NCBI GenBank assembly: GCA_023399635.1
Contig: JAEWOP010000212.1
Location: forward strand, 1-29,413
Length of the DNA stretch: 29,413 bases
Direction of reading: 5' to 3'
DNA from: Pseudomonadota bacterium
GTDB lineage: Bacteria; Pseudomonadota; Alphaproteobacteria; Rhizobiales; Rhizobiaceae
Numbering within the stretch: the first letter of the stretch is position 1; each line of letters begins with the position of its first letter. Below are positions 1 to 8,321 of this stretch, in pieces. The translations under genes and the position numbers were made by a program. Under the pieces are notes generated by a model that was not told the origin of the DNA, did no database searches, and saw only the letters and a list, made by a program, of their open reading frames with translations.

Positions 1-501
1 GTCTTCGGCTGGCCTTTCCCCTACTGCACAGCAATGAGCCGCAATGAGAGCGGCCCCATCGTCAAGCAGGACATAGCGGGTGCCACGGGTTTCCGCCTCT
101 CCCACAACCCTCAGCCTGCTTCCCATCGAAAGAGCAGTAACTGGCGGTCGACGCAGCTCCGGTTCCGGATAAAGGAAGGTTCGCGGGACGCAGACGATGT
201 ACGTTGCAGCTTCCGGCTCCGAGAGCTGGGCTTCAGGGAGGTAGCCGACATAACCGTCCTGATCCGCCTGCACCCAGGCCCAGCCATCCTTGCGTTCGAA
301 GACGCGCAGCGTCTCGCCCAGCAAGAGTTCAGTGTCGATCCCGTTGGCTGTGTCTGGCAAGGGCCGAAGGGCCGCAACCGGAATGGCGACCCGTGCCGGC
401 TGACCGGGGACGAAGCGCTCTGCCTTGACACGCCCCTGCAGTTTCTCGTCCGCAAGATCGGGTCGGTATGCGTGGAGGCGTCTGTCCAATTTTTCGGTCA
501 T
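1..501 (-). CDS. SH3-domain, probable NlpC/P60 (C40) peptidase, partial (3' end off window)
   Basis: An open frame starts with ATG at 501 and runs without a stop to the left edge (167 codons seen). Residues about 55-95 form a bacterial SH3-like module, with the motifs GWAWVQAD and GYVGYLP. A second beta-rich SH3-like segment follows at about 100-155. From memory of rhizobial relatives, this N-terminal architecture belongs to C40 peptidases, whose Cys-His-His catalytic domain comes after the second SH3 repeat; that part would lie outside the window, so peptidase activity is inferred. Such proteins cut peptide bonds of murein stems or murein-derived peptides. The start lies 11 nt after the marR-like stop, so it is probably translated from the same mRNA as that gene and the aminopeptidase upstream. 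No frame break is visible. Confidence 0.65.
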   Translation of the reverse strand, partial: MTEKLDRRLHAYRPDLADEKLQGRVKAERFVPGQPARVAIPVAALRPLPDTANGIDTELLLGETLRVFERKDGWAWVQADQDGYVGYLPEAQLSEPEAATYIVCVPRTFLYPEPELRRPPVTALSMGSRLRVVGEAETRGTRYVLLDDGAALIAAHCCAVGERPAED

Positions 502-512
502 TCCACTTCAGG

Positions 513-854
513 CTAGTGCCTGCCTTCTCGTCGGATCAGATCCGCAAGCTGTTCCAGATAAAGCGATCCTGCAACTGTACGCTTGACCACAACGTTGCGA
601 CGATCCTTCTCGTCTCGTACCCGGTCCACCAGCCCGAGGTCACCCATCGCGTCGAGCGCTCTCGTGATCACCGGCTTCGTCACGTTTAGCGAAGCTGCGA
701 GCCCACGTACCGTGTGCGGCGGCGTCATCAGGTAGACCTGCAACAGAATGGCCAGCTGCCGCAGGTTCAGATCTGGGGCGTCACTGCGAACCTGTTGCAG
801 CGTTACGCGGTGCCAAAGCCCCAGCGCTTCCGTCGCCGTCAATTCCACCGGCAT
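513..854 (-). CDS. Short MarR-family winged-helix regulator
   Basis: This 113-residue protein has a winged helix-turn-helix. Residues about 45-75 (TVRGLAASLNVTKPVITRAL) form the DNA-reading helices, and the wing is at about 82-95 (VRDEKDRRNVVVKRT). This is the usual MarR layout. It is shorter than typical MarR proteins (about 140 residues) and lacks most of the C-terminal dimerisation helix, so it may dimerise differently. The ATG at 854 is preferred over a TTG at 881 because a purine-rich GGAAGGAAG lies just before it. It sits between an aminopeptidase gene (55 nt upstream) and an SH3/NlpC-type gene (11 nt downstream), so it may control its own operon. The ligand and operator are unknown. 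Confidence 0.8.
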   Translation of the reverse strand: MPVELTATEALGLWHRVTLQQVRSDAPDLNLRQLAILLQVYLMTPPHTVRGLAASLNVTKPVITRALDAMGDLGLVDRVRDEKDRRNVVVKRTVAGSLYLEQLADLIRREGRH

Positions 855-909
855 CTCTGCTTCCTTCCCAGGTTTGACCAAACGAGCCTAGGGCGAAGCT
901 CTTACCGGA

Positions 910-2292
910 TCATTGCGTCGTCAGCTCCTTTACATACCGGTAGAGTGTCCGGATCGCAAAAGCTTCCCCTCCAACCGGGGCATGCGCCTTTTCCGACAGT
1001 GTCCAGCCATAGATGTCGAAATGCACCCAGCGCGTCCGCGCCTTGACAAAGCGCTTGAGGAAGAGTGCCGCGGTAATGGCGCCGGCCATGCCGCCGGACG
1101 GCGCGTTGGTGATGTCGGCGGCACGAGACTTGAGGTCCTTGTCGTAACCTTTCCACAGGGGCAACCGCCACATGGGATCGTGCTCTTCGGCAGAGAGTGC
1201 GGCCAACCGAGTCGCCAACGGATCATCATCCGTGAAGAAAGGCGCAACATCTGCACCGAGTGCAACGCGCGCGGCCCCTGTCAAAGTCGCTATGTCAACA
1301 AGCAGATCGCAAGGTTCTTCGTCTGCGTAGGATAGCGCATCAGCCAGTACGAGCCTGCCTTCTGCATCAGTGTTATCGATCTGCACCGTGGTGCCCTTGC
1401 GGCTGCGGTAGATATCACCGGGGCGAAATGCATTGCCGGCGATCGAGTTCTCGACAGCCGGAATAAGGACACGAAGATCGATATCCAGCTTCGCGTCCAT
1501 GATCATCAGTGCCAGCCCCATGACGTTGGCAGCACCGCCCATGTCCTTCTTCATCAGCGCCATGTTGGCAGCGCCCTTGATGTCGAGCCCACCGGTATCG
1601 AAGCAGACGCCCTTTCCGACCAGCACGACGCGCGGTGCTCCAGCCCTGCCCCAGCGCATCTCCAAAAGCCGCGGTGCCTGTGCACTTGCACGACCGACCG
1701 CGTGAATGAGCGGGAAGTTCTGCGCCAGAAGATCATCGCCGATGATGGAAGAGACCACCGCACCGTAATGTTGGCCCAGTGAACGGAGGACCGTTTCCAG
1801 GTCCTCTGGTCCCATATCGTTCGTCGGCGTGTTGATCAGGTCACGTGCCAGAAATACTCCGGCAAGCTGCCGCTCCACGTCGATGCTCACATCACTGGCC
1901 AAAGAAAGCCGTACCGGCTTCTGCTTGTCCTGCCGGTAACGGCTGAAACTGTAGCTGCCCAGCCCGAAGGCCAGCGCCAGTTTTTCCTGAGCCTGCTGGT
2001 CCACATGCCAATCGCCGGGAGGTAAGAGCTTTGCCAGCTTTCCCGCCCCGAAAATGTCATCCCCTTCGACATCGAGCCCAAACAAGGCACCGGACACTCC
2101 CCCGCCAGCATCTGGAACGAGAAGTACGGTACCCGGCTCTGCGGAAAAACCTGCGGCCTGCGCCCAAGCCAAGTTTCCTGGGTCAACCGCGCCGTTTTTG
2201 AGATCGTCGGGGGTCACAAGATAGACGGGGCGAGAGCTGGGTGAACGCTCGGTCAGGCATGGGGAACGCTCGATAAACTGGTAGCTGGTCAT
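910..2292 (-). CDS. Leucyl aminopeptidase family protein (peptidase M17)
   Basis: A cytosolic di-metal aminopeptidase that removes N-terminal residues from peptides. The C-terminal catalytic domain shows the M17 signatures in order: KGVCFDTGG (residues 227-235, metal and catalytic Lys/Asp), MKKDMGGAA (247-255) and NTDAEGRL (307-314, metal-binding Asp and Glu plus the Arg that holds bicarbonate). The N-terminal about 150 residues form the variable macro-like domain. At 460 residues it is close to the short alphaproteobacterial M17 paralogues rather than PepA of about 500. ATG 2292 (MTSYQF) is chosen with AAGG upstream; an in-frame ATG at 2319 would add nine residues. It is the first gene of a probable operon with the MarR-like and SH3/NlpC-type genes, and its upstream region is shared divergently with tadD. 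Confidence 0.92.
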   Translation of the reverse strand: MTSYQFIERSPCLTERSPSSRPVYLVTPDDLKNGAVDPGNLAWAQAAGFSAEPGTVLLVPDAGGGVSGALFGLDVEGDDIFGAGKLAKLLPPGDWHVDQQAQEKLALAFGLGSYSFSRYRQDKQKPVRLSLASDVSIDVERQLAGVFLARDLINTPTNDMGPEDLETVLRSLGQHYGAVVSSIIGDDLLAQNFPLIHAVGRASAQAPRLLEMRWGRAGAPRVVLVGKGVCFDTGGLDIKGAANMALMKKDMGGAANVMGLALMIMDAKLDIDLRVLIPAVENSIAGNAFRPGDIYRSRKGTTVQIDNTDAEGRLVLADALSYADEEPCDLLVDIATLTGAARVALGADVAPFFTDDDPLATRLAALSAEEHDPMWRLPLWKGYDKDLKSRAADITNAPSGGMAGAITAALFLKRFVKARTRWVHFDIYGWTLSEKAHAPVGGEAFAIRTLYRYVKELTTQ

Positions 2293-2320
2293 GGAAGCCT
2301 TTTCGTGAGGAATCAGCATT

Positions 2321-2341
2321 TTAACGATCCGTTAGCGTTAA
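2321..2341. promoter_or_regulatory. Inverted repeat between the divergent aminopeptidase gene and tadD
   Basis: The sequence shows TTAACG - 9 nt - CGTTAA, a perfect inverted repeat. Its left arm also begins TTAA-N7-TTAG, one base off the TTAA-N7-TTAA box bound by the alphaproteobacterial cell-cycle regulator CtrA. It lies in the only spacer between two divergent genes. CtrA control of tad genes is known in Caulobacter; a role here is inference. Confidence 0.35.
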
Positions 2342-2419
2342 CAGTCTATTGCTAAAGCAGGCAATGCGCCACCGGGCCCAGCTTCGCGGCCACAAAGCTC
2401 AGCGACGAGAACGACTGCC

Positions 2420-3247
2420 ATGACCACAAGCACCCGCTCCTTCACACGGAAGATCCGCCTGGCTCAGACGACCAGCGCGATCATGCTTGCTGTGATGCTT
2501 GCTGGCTGTGCTACGAAGAAAGACACCACGACAACGGGCTCCATCCCCGTCTCCTCCGCGTCGCTGGAAACGTTGAGTTCCGGCCAGTTGGAGCGGGTCG
2601 AGCATTCTGTTGGCGCCGCCTATGAGCGCAACCCGAAGGACCGCAATACGGGCCTGCGCTATGCACAGGTGTTGGGTATGACCGGCAAGCACGCACAGGC
2701 ACTGGCCGTGATGCAGCAGGTGGTTATCGCTCACCCGACCGACCGAGAGGTTCTTGCTGCCTATGGGAAGGCGCAGGCGGCTGCGGGCAAACTCGATCAA
2801 GCCCTTGAAACCATCCGCCGGGCGCAGACCCCGGACCGCCCTGACTGGCGTCTCCATTCCGCAGAAGGCGCAATCCTTGATCAGTTGGGTCGTTCAGCCG
2901 AGGCGCGACAAAAATACCGGATGGCGCTCGACGCACAGCCGAACGAACCAACCGTTATTTCCAATCTCGGCATGTCCTATGTGCTGACTGGAGATCTGCG
3001 GACGGCAGAAACCTATATGCGCTCGGCCGCGCAGCAGCCGGCGGCCGATAGCCGCGTGCGGCAAAACCTGGCTCTTGTCGTCGGCTTGCAGGGCCGTTTT
3101 GCGGAAGCCGAGACCATTGCCAAGCGAGAGCTGTCCCAGCAGCAGGCGGATGCCAATGTCGCCTATCTGCGCTCCATGCTTGCCCAGCAGAATTCGTGGG
3201 CCAAGCTCGCGGAGAAGGATGGCAAGACCAAGCCAGCAGTGAACTGA
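2420..3247 (+). CDS. tadD: TPR lipoprotein of the Tad pilus (TadD)
   Basis: A 275-residue outer-membrane-associated lipoprotein that in Tad systems helps assemble or localise the secretin. It has a signal peptide with lipobox LAGC (Cys30). A Ser/Thr-rich linker follows, then tetratricopeptide-type helical pairs from about residue 55 to 255 (for example AEGAILDQLGRSAEARQKYR and SNLGMSYVLTGDLRTAETYM). It is convergent with tadC, whose stop is 193 nt away on the other strand, so it has its own promoter in the spacer shared with the aminopeptidase gene. The ribosome binding site before ATG 2420 is weak. Assignment as TadD rests on the lipobox, the TPRs and the position beside the tad operon. Confidence 0.88.
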   Translation: MTTSTRSFTRKIRLAQTTSAIMLAVMLAGCATKKDTTTTGSIPVSSASLETLSSGQLERVEHSVGAAYERNPKDRNTGLRYAQVLGMTGKHAQALAVMQQVVIAHPTDREVLAAYGKAQAAAGKLDQALETIRRAQTPDRPDWRLHSAEGAILDQLGRSAEARQKYRMALDAQPNEPTVISNLGMSYVLTGDLRTAETYMRSAAQQPAADSRVRQNLALVVGLQGRFAEAETIAKRELSQQQADANVAYLRSMLAQQNSWAKLAEKDGKTKPAVN

Positions 3248-3343
3248 CCCCACTGGACATCCTACCATATCTTGCTTCAGTGAGCTGACTTCAAACTTGA
3301 AGCATGGCCTTGGCAAGATCGCGCGATGGAGAAGGCACGCGTT

Positions 3344-3388
3344 TAGAGCCTGTGCCGAGTAACTTAAGTGCCAACGGTCTAGGCTCTA
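3344..3388. repeat. Inverted repeat in the convergent tadD/tadC spacer
   Basis: TAGAGCCT (3344-3351) and AGGCTCTA (3381-3388) are perfect 8-nt complements separated by 29 nt. They lie in the 193-nt spacer where tadD (plus) and tadC (minus) end. No T-run follows either arm, so it is not a classical intrinsic terminator. Nothing else is recognisable in this spacer. Confidence 0.3.
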
Positions 3389-3440
3389 GCAACCCACCCG
3401 CCAAACTGCCGCTTGTGCCTCTACCTGCCGCCGAGGCTTA

Positions 3441-4418
3441 CTAGAACCGGTCGGAAACCTGGATGCCAGCCGGGCCGAGGATCACAGCCACGAGCACGGG
3501 CAGGAAGAACAGGATCATCGGCACTGTCAGTTTTGGTGGGAGCGCAGCAGCCTTCTTCTCTGCTTCGTTCATCCGCTCATCTCGGCCTTCCTGAGCCAAG
3601 ACACGAAGCGCCTGGGCGATCGGGGTCCCGTAGCGTTCCGCCTGAATGAGCGCCTGCGTTACATTCTTCACCGCATCAAGCTGGGTGCGGATGCCGAGGT
3701 TCTCCAGCGCCACGCGACGATCCGGAAGAAAGGACAGTTCGGCAGTCGTGAGAACCATCTCCTCGGCCAATTCGGGCGACTGGTTGCTCATCTCCTCAGC
3801 AACGCGCCGCATCGCAGCTTCCAGCGAGATGCCGGATTCGACGCAGATCAGCATCAGATCCAGGGCATCCGGCCATGCGCGCTTGATGGAGTGCTGACGC
3901 TTGTTGACGCGGTTCGTGATGTAGATGTTCGGGAGATAAAAGCCGACATAAGCGAAGACGATCGCCGCCAGCATCCGGATTGCAAAGGGGCGGTCCGGGA
4001 GGTTGCCGAGGACAAAGATCCAGATCACCGCCAGCGCTAGGAACACAAAAGGCAGCAGGAAGCGCGCCAGAAGGAAAATGTTGAGGGCGTTCTGCGTACG
4101 CAGCCCTGCGGCGCGCAGTCTGTTGACCGTCTTGTCGTCCACCAGCGCCTGGCGCAAGTTGAAGCGCTCCACGATGTTGCGGACCGACTGGTTGTTCTGC
4201 GTGCGCAGCGTCGCCTTGGAAGCCTCGGCGTTCATCCGGGCGCGTTCACGGGCACGCATCTGCTCGCGCTCCGTGGACACCGCCTTCATCCGCTTGTCGA
4301 GGTTGCCACGTTCAAGAAACGGAACGGCGAGCGAGTAGAAGGTGGCGAAGACAGCAATGGCGACAAAGATCGCGAAGAGCAGGGCTGGGTCTGTCAGTGT
4401 TGATGCAAGATCTTTCAC
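3441..4418 (-). CDS. tadC: Tad pilus inner-membrane platform protein TadC
   Basis: A 325-residue type II secretion F (GspF-like) domain protein that forms the inner-membrane platform with TadB and couples the TadA/CpaF motor to pilin assembly. A membrane segment lies near residues 10-33, two more at about 110-160, and one at about 295-320 (TVPMILFFLPVLVAVILG). The T2SSF core carries PDALDLMLICVESGISLEAA. The start is GTG at 4418, fixed by a strong GAGGAGG 6 nt upstream that overlaps the end of tadB (10-nt gap). It is the last gene of the pilus operon on this strand. Homology with the adjacent TadB reflects ancient duplication. Confidence 0.93.
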   Translation of the reverse strand: MKDLASTLTDPALLFAIFVAIAVFATFYSLAVPFLERGNLDKRMKAVSTEREQMRARERARMNAEASKATLRTQNNQSVRNIVERFNLRQALVDDKTVNRLRAAGLRTQNALNIFLLARFLLPFVFLALAVIWIFVLGNLPDRPFAIRMLAAIVFAYVGFYLPNIYITNRVNKRQHSIKRAWPDALDLMLICVESGISLEAAMRRVAEEMSNQSPELAEEMVLTTAELSFLPDRRVALENLGIRTQLDAVKNVTQALIQAERYGTPIAQALRVLAQEGRDERMNEAEKKAAALPPKLTVPMILFFLPVLVAVILGPAGIQVSDRF

Positions 4419-4428
4419 AGCCGCCTCC

Positions 4429-5442
4429 TCAAAAATCGAAGTTGATCATGTTGCGCATGACGAAGATGCCGATCGACATCCACACCGCCGAGAACAGCAT
4501 GATCATATGGCCGCGCTCGTCGGTGAAGAGGATCATCATGTAGTCCGGCGAGGTCAGATAGACGAGCAACGCGACGATGAACGGCAGAGCGCCAATGATC
4601 ACGGCGGACGCCTTCGCCTCCATCGATAGTGCCTGGACCTTCGCCTTCATCTTCTTGCGCTCGCGCAGCACCTTGGCGAGGTTTCCGAGCGCTTCCGACA
4701 GATTGCCGCCGGCCTGGCTCTGGATCGTGATGACGATCGCAAAGAAATTCACCTCCGGAAGCGGCATCGTCTGCATCATGCGGACGCAGGCCTCCGGGAT
4801 GCTGAGCCCTATCTGCTGCGATTCGACCACCCGCCGGAATTCCGTCTTCACCGGCTCCTGGCCGTCTGACGCGATGAGGCGCAGAGCGTCGTTGAGCGGC
4901 AGACCCGAGCGGATGGAACGCACCATCACATCCAGCGCATTGGGGAACTCGACGAGAAACTGCTTCTGTCGGCGTTTGATCAGGAAGCTGACGACCCAGC
5001 GCGGCAAGCCAAGCGCCGATGCGAAGGCAGCTCCAATCGCAGCAAGAATTGGTACTCCCACGAGCAGCCCTGTTACCAGCGAGAAGAGCCCAAACGCGCC
5101 ACTCAGCATGTAGAAGCGAGACAGGGTCAGTGGCAGGCCGGTCTGCGCCAGGCGCGCCTTCAGGCTGCCGTCGCCCATCTTCTTTGAACGTTCCTGCTGT
5201 TTTTTCTCCAGGTCCTTCAGGGAGTCCTGCATCGATTTACGACGCTTGGAAAGTTCCTGAACCCGGTCACGTGCGGCTTTGACCTTGGCAAGATCCGATT
5301 CAGCAGCTTTCACTCGGCTGATGCGGGCGCTGGTCTTCTTCTCGGTCTCGATTCGCGAAAACAGCAGTGCGTAAGACACTGCGCCTGCAGACACTGCGGC
5401 GAGTGTGACGATCAAGACGATGTTTAGATCAAGCCCGAACAT
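4429..5442 (-). CDS. tadB: Tad pilus inner-membrane platform protein TadB
   Basis: A 337-residue GspF-like inner-membrane platform protein that partners TadC and the CpaF ATPase. There is an N-terminal membrane helix (residues about 5-25). A basic, coiled-coil-like stretch lies at about 35-90 (rich in K, E, R, Q). Two hydrophobic segments follow at about 105-150. The T2SSF domain contains PNALDVMVRSIRSGLPLNDA and QSQAGGNLSEALGNLA, and there are C-terminal membrane helices. The family start MFGLDLN at ATG 5442 is used; it has AGGATAGG upstream and lies 7 nt after the cpaF stop, which argues for tight cotranslation. An in-frame extension to 5544 lies inside cpaF and is rejected. Confidence 0.93.
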   Translation of the reverse strand: MFGLDLNIVLIVTLAAVSAGAVSYALLFSRIETEKKTSARISRVKAAESDLAKVKAARDRVQELSKRRKSMQDSLKDLEKKQQERSKKMGDGSLKARLAQTGLPLTLSRFYMLSGAFGLFSLVTGLLVGVPILAAIGAAFASALGLPRWVVSFLIKRRQKQFLVEFPNALDVMVRSIRSGLPLNDALRLIASDGQEPVKTEFRRVVESQQIGLSIPEACVRMMQTMPLPEVNFFAIVITIQSQAGGNLSEALGNLAKVLRERKKMKAKVQALSMEAKASAVIIGALPFIVALLVYLTSPDYMMILFTDERGHMIMLFSAVWMSIGIFVMRNMINFDF

Positions 5443-5449
5443 CTGCGCC

Positions 5450-6946
5450 CTATCCTGCCGTCTGGTCCATGGCGTCCAGTGCGGCGGCCAAGCGGCGTTC
5501 CTCGTTGTAGTATCGGGCACGGTCCCAGAAGTTGGGCTTGGCAATGCCGGTAGACATATGTCGTCCGATCAGTCTGCCATTGGTATCTTCGCCTTCAATT
5601 TCATAGCGCATCAGGTCCTGCGTCACGATGACGTCGCCTTCCATGCCGACAACTTCGGTGACATGGGTAATGCGGCGAGATCCGTCGCGCAGGCGCGCGG
5701 CCTGAATGATGACGTCGACCGAGCCGGAAATGATCTCGCGCACGGTTTTTGCCGGGAGACTGAAGCCGCCCATGGCGATCATCGACTCCATTCGGCTCAG
5801 GCACTCGCGAGGCGTGTTGGCGTGGATCGTGCCCATGGAGCCGTCGTGACCGGTGTTCATGGCCTGCAAAAGGTCGAACACCTCGGGCCCGCGCACTTCG
5901 CCGACTATGATGCGCTCGGGTCGCATACGCAGGCAGTTCTTGACAAGGTCGCGCATGGTAATCTCGCCCTCGCCTTCAATGTTGGGCGGGCGAGTTTCAA
6001 GGCGCACGACATGCGGCTGCTGCAGCTGGAGTTCGGCCGTGTCCTCGCAGGTGATGATGCGCTCGTCTTCGTCGATATAGCGCGTGAGGCAGTTGAGCAG
6101 CGTGGTTTTACCGGAACCGGTGCCTCCGGAGATAACGACGTTGCACCGGACGCGGCCGATGATCTGCAGGAGGGTTGCCCCTTCCGCCGTGATCGACCCG
6201 AACTTCACCAGCTGCTCAAGGGTGAGCTTGTCCTTCTTGAACTTTCGAATCGTCAGCGCCGGGCCATCAATGGCAAGCGGTGGCGCGATGACGTTGACAC
6301 GCGAGCCGTCGGGCAGGCGCGCATCGCAGATCGGCGAGGACTCATCCACGCGCCGGCCGACCTGGTTGACGATGCGCTGGCAGATCGACAGCAACTGCGC
6401 GTTGTCCCGGAACCTGATCTCCGACTCAATGGTTTTGCCGCCGACTTCGATAAAGGTCTGGCCAGAGCCGTTGACCATGATGTCGGCAATGTCATCCCGG
6501 GCAAGCAGAGGCTCCAGCGGGCCATAACCCAGGACGTCGTTGCAGATGTCCTCAAGCAGCTCCTCCTGCTCGGAGATTGACATCGCGAAGTTCTTGATGG
6601 TGATGATGTCGTTGACAATGTCGCGGATTTCCTCACGCGCACTTTCGCCGTCGAGCTTTGCCAACTGCGACAGATCGATGGTATCGATCAGCGCCGAGAA
6701 AACCTGGCTTTTGGTGTCGTAGTAATGCTCCGTTCGGGCGGGCTTCTTTCGCGCTGCCGACGCCGGTGCGATCGGAGGCGGTGTTACCTGCTGACGAGAG
6801 GCGCTCCTCTCCTGAAGAGGCTCGGCAAAAACTTCCGGACCCGCCTGCTTGGTGACGGCCGGCGACGGCGCGACCGGCACGGCAACCGCCTGGCTCAGGC
6901 CACCAATGCCCTTCCCCGAACTTTCGCTTCCGCGTTTCCCAAACAT
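5450..6946 (-). CDS. cpaF: Tad pilus assembly ATPase CpaF (TadA)
   Basis: The hexameric cytoplasmic motor that drives Flp pilus extension and possibly retraction (498 residues, secretion ATPase VirB11/GspE superfamily). After a low-complexity Pro/Ala-rich N-terminus (1-70) comes the N-terminal all-alpha/beta domain. The RecA-like core then shows Walker A GGTGSGKTT (274-282), an Asp box near CEDTAELQ (300-307), Walker B-region IIVGEVRG (346-353) and a His box GHDGSMGTIHANTP (366-379). All catalytic motifs are intact. The gene lies between cpaE (51-nt gap) and tadB (7-nt gap), the standard order. The start is ATG 6946 with AGG 4 nt upstream. Confidence 0.96.
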   Translation of the reverse strand: MFGKRGSESSGKGIGGLSQAVAVPVAPSPAVTKQAGPEVFAEPLQERSASRQQVTPPPIAPASAARKKPARTEHYYDTKSQVFSALIDTIDLSQLAKLDGESAREEIRDIVNDIITIKNFAMSISEQEELLEDICNDVLGYGPLEPLLARDDIADIMVNGSGQTFIEVGGKTIESEIRFRDNAQLLSICQRIVNQVGRRVDESSPICDARLPDGSRVNVIAPPLAIDGPALTIRKFKKDKLTLEQLVKFGSITAEGATLLQIIGRVRCNVVISGGTGSGKTTLLNCLTRYIDEDERIITCEDTAELQLQQPHVVRLETRPPNIEGEGEITMRDLVKNCLRMRPERIIVGEVRGPEVFDLLQAMNTGHDGSMGTIHANTPRECLSRMESMIAMGGFSLPAKTVREIISGSVDVIIQAARLRDGSRRITHVTEVVGMEGDVIVTQDLMRYEIEGEDTNGRLIGRHMSTGIAKPNFWDRARYYNEERRLAAALDAMDQTAG

Positions 6947-6997
6947 TGGCCTATCCAGTCTTCATTCTGCCGCCAAGACCTTCCGGTCCCGGATACT

Positions 6998-8287
6998 TCA
7001 CTTCCGGCCGAGCATTCCCAGCATCTTGCTCAGCCCGCCCTTCTTCGACTTCTTCACCGCAGAGCGGCCGGTCACGATGTGGCAGATTTGCGAGAATGTC
7101 TCCGCGACAGGAGATTTTCCGTCGGTTTCCGCGATCATGCGGCCGCTGTTGGCGGCATTACCGAACAGCTGCGCATCAAAGGGCAGGATCGCGACTGGCT
7201 CGATCTCCAGCGGTTCGAAGAAGTCAGCCGGCGCGATCTCAGGCCGCTTCGGCATGCCTACCTGATTGAGGATCAGATGCGGTGCATGGTCGTTCGGGCG
7301 CAGCTTCTTCAGCGCGTCGAGCATGTTCTTTGTATTGCGCAGATTGGCAAGGTCTGGAACGGCGCAGATCACGACTTCATCGGCATCGGACAGAACCGAG
7401 CGTGTCCATTCCGACCAGACATGCGGCAGATCAAGAACGGCAACCGGAGCACTGCGCTGCAGGATCTCGACGATCGGTTGAAAAGCCATGCCATCATAGT
7501 CGTAGGCCCGATCGAGCAGCGACGGCGCGGCGAGCATCGATAGATGCTCCGAGCACTTCGTCAGCAATCGGTCAAGGAAGACCTCGTCGAGCCGATCGGG
7601 AGCGAAGACCGCCTCGGCGATGCCTTGCGCGGGATCCTGGTCGAAATCGATATTGGCTGTCCCGAAGGGCAGGTCGAGATCGGCAAGGATTGTTTCGGTG
7701 GAGAAGAGGCTAGAGATGCCGAACGCGCAGTTGTGGGCGATGGTGGACGAACCGACGCCGCCTTTTGCACCGACGAATGCGATCGACTTTCCGAGAGGCT
7801 CCGCATCCGGATCGACGAAGATCGCCGCGATGGAAGCGAGCATGTCCATCATCTGCACCGGCCCGACGAGATATTCGGAGATCCCGTTGCGAATGAGTTC
7901 GCGGTAAAGGGCGATGTCGTTGTAGCGGCCGACAATGATGACGCGGGTGGAAGGATCGCAGACCTCTGCGAGTGGTGCCAGTTCCGCCAGCAGGCTGCGC
8001 GGCTCGGCTTGCGTCTCAATGATGATGAGGTTCGGTGTCGGGCTTGCGGCAAACATGTTTGCCGCGGCTTCGCTGCCGCCATTGGTGACGCGCATGTTGA
8101 CCTTCGCCATACGGCGATCATGCCCCATCCGCTCCATCGCGCGCAGCATGTGGTCGCTTTCGCAAAAGGCGTGAATGGAGATCCGCGGGAGCGGGCGCAG
8201 GTTCGAGAAATCTGCCGGCACAGCCTCGCCCGCCTGCGGGAGGTCATCTAGTTCCGCTCTGCTGATGCTGTAATCGACTGAACTCAT
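6998..8287 (-). CDS. cpaE: Tad pilus localisation ATPase-like protein CpaE (TadZ)
   Basis: A 429-residue two-domain protein that places the Tad apparatus in the cell. The N-terminal half (about 35-155) is a response-regulator-like receiver fold without an obvious phosphorylation site. The C-terminal half is a MinD/ParA-type ATPase fold with a deviant P-loop GAKGGVGSST (173-182) and LADLDLPFGT (201-210). The signature Lys (K175) is kept, but the Walker A Lys that follows GGVG in MinD is Ser180, as in atypical TadZ proteins, so hydrolysis may be weak. ATG 8287 (MSSVDY) has AGGAGTGG upstream. It lies 34 nt after cpaD and 51 nt before cpaF. Confidence 0.93.
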   Translation of the reverse strand: MSSVDYSISRAELDDLPQAGEAVPADFSNLRPLPRISIHAFCESDHMLRAMERMGHDRRMAKVNMRVTNGGSEAAANMFAASPTPNLIIIETQAEPRSLLAELAPLAEVCDPSTRVIIVGRYNDIALYRELIRNGISEYLVGPVQMMDMLASIAAIFVDPDAEPLGKSIAFVGAKGGVGSSTIAHNCAFGISSLFSTETILADLDLPFGTANIDFDQDPAQGIAEAVFAPDRLDEVFLDRLLTKCSEHLSMLAAPSLLDRAYDYDGMAFQPIVEILQRSAPVAVLDLPHVWSEWTRSVLSDADEVVICAVPDLANLRNTKNMLDALKKLRPNDHAPHLILNQVGMPKRPEIAPADFFEPLEIEPVAILPFDAQLFGNAANSGRMIAETDGKSPVAETFSQICHIVTGRSAVKKSKKGGLSKMLGMLGRK

Positions 8288-8321
8288 GCCAGCCACTCCT
8301 GATATCGGCTCGCAGCCATCG

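Noticed and set aside
34..516. 160-residue plus-strand frame at the left edge
   Set aside because: The opposite strand carries the SH3-domain frame that stays open to the edge with sensible motifs and operon spacing.
3248..3440. Intrinsic terminator for tadD or tadC
   Set aside because: Only a wide inverted repeat and a short CTTCAA/TTGAAG pair were found, neither followed by a T-run.
5405..6580. 391-residue plus-strand frame
   Set aside because: Antisense shadow of cpaF, whose ATPase motifs are complete; long antisense frames are expected in GC-rich sequence.
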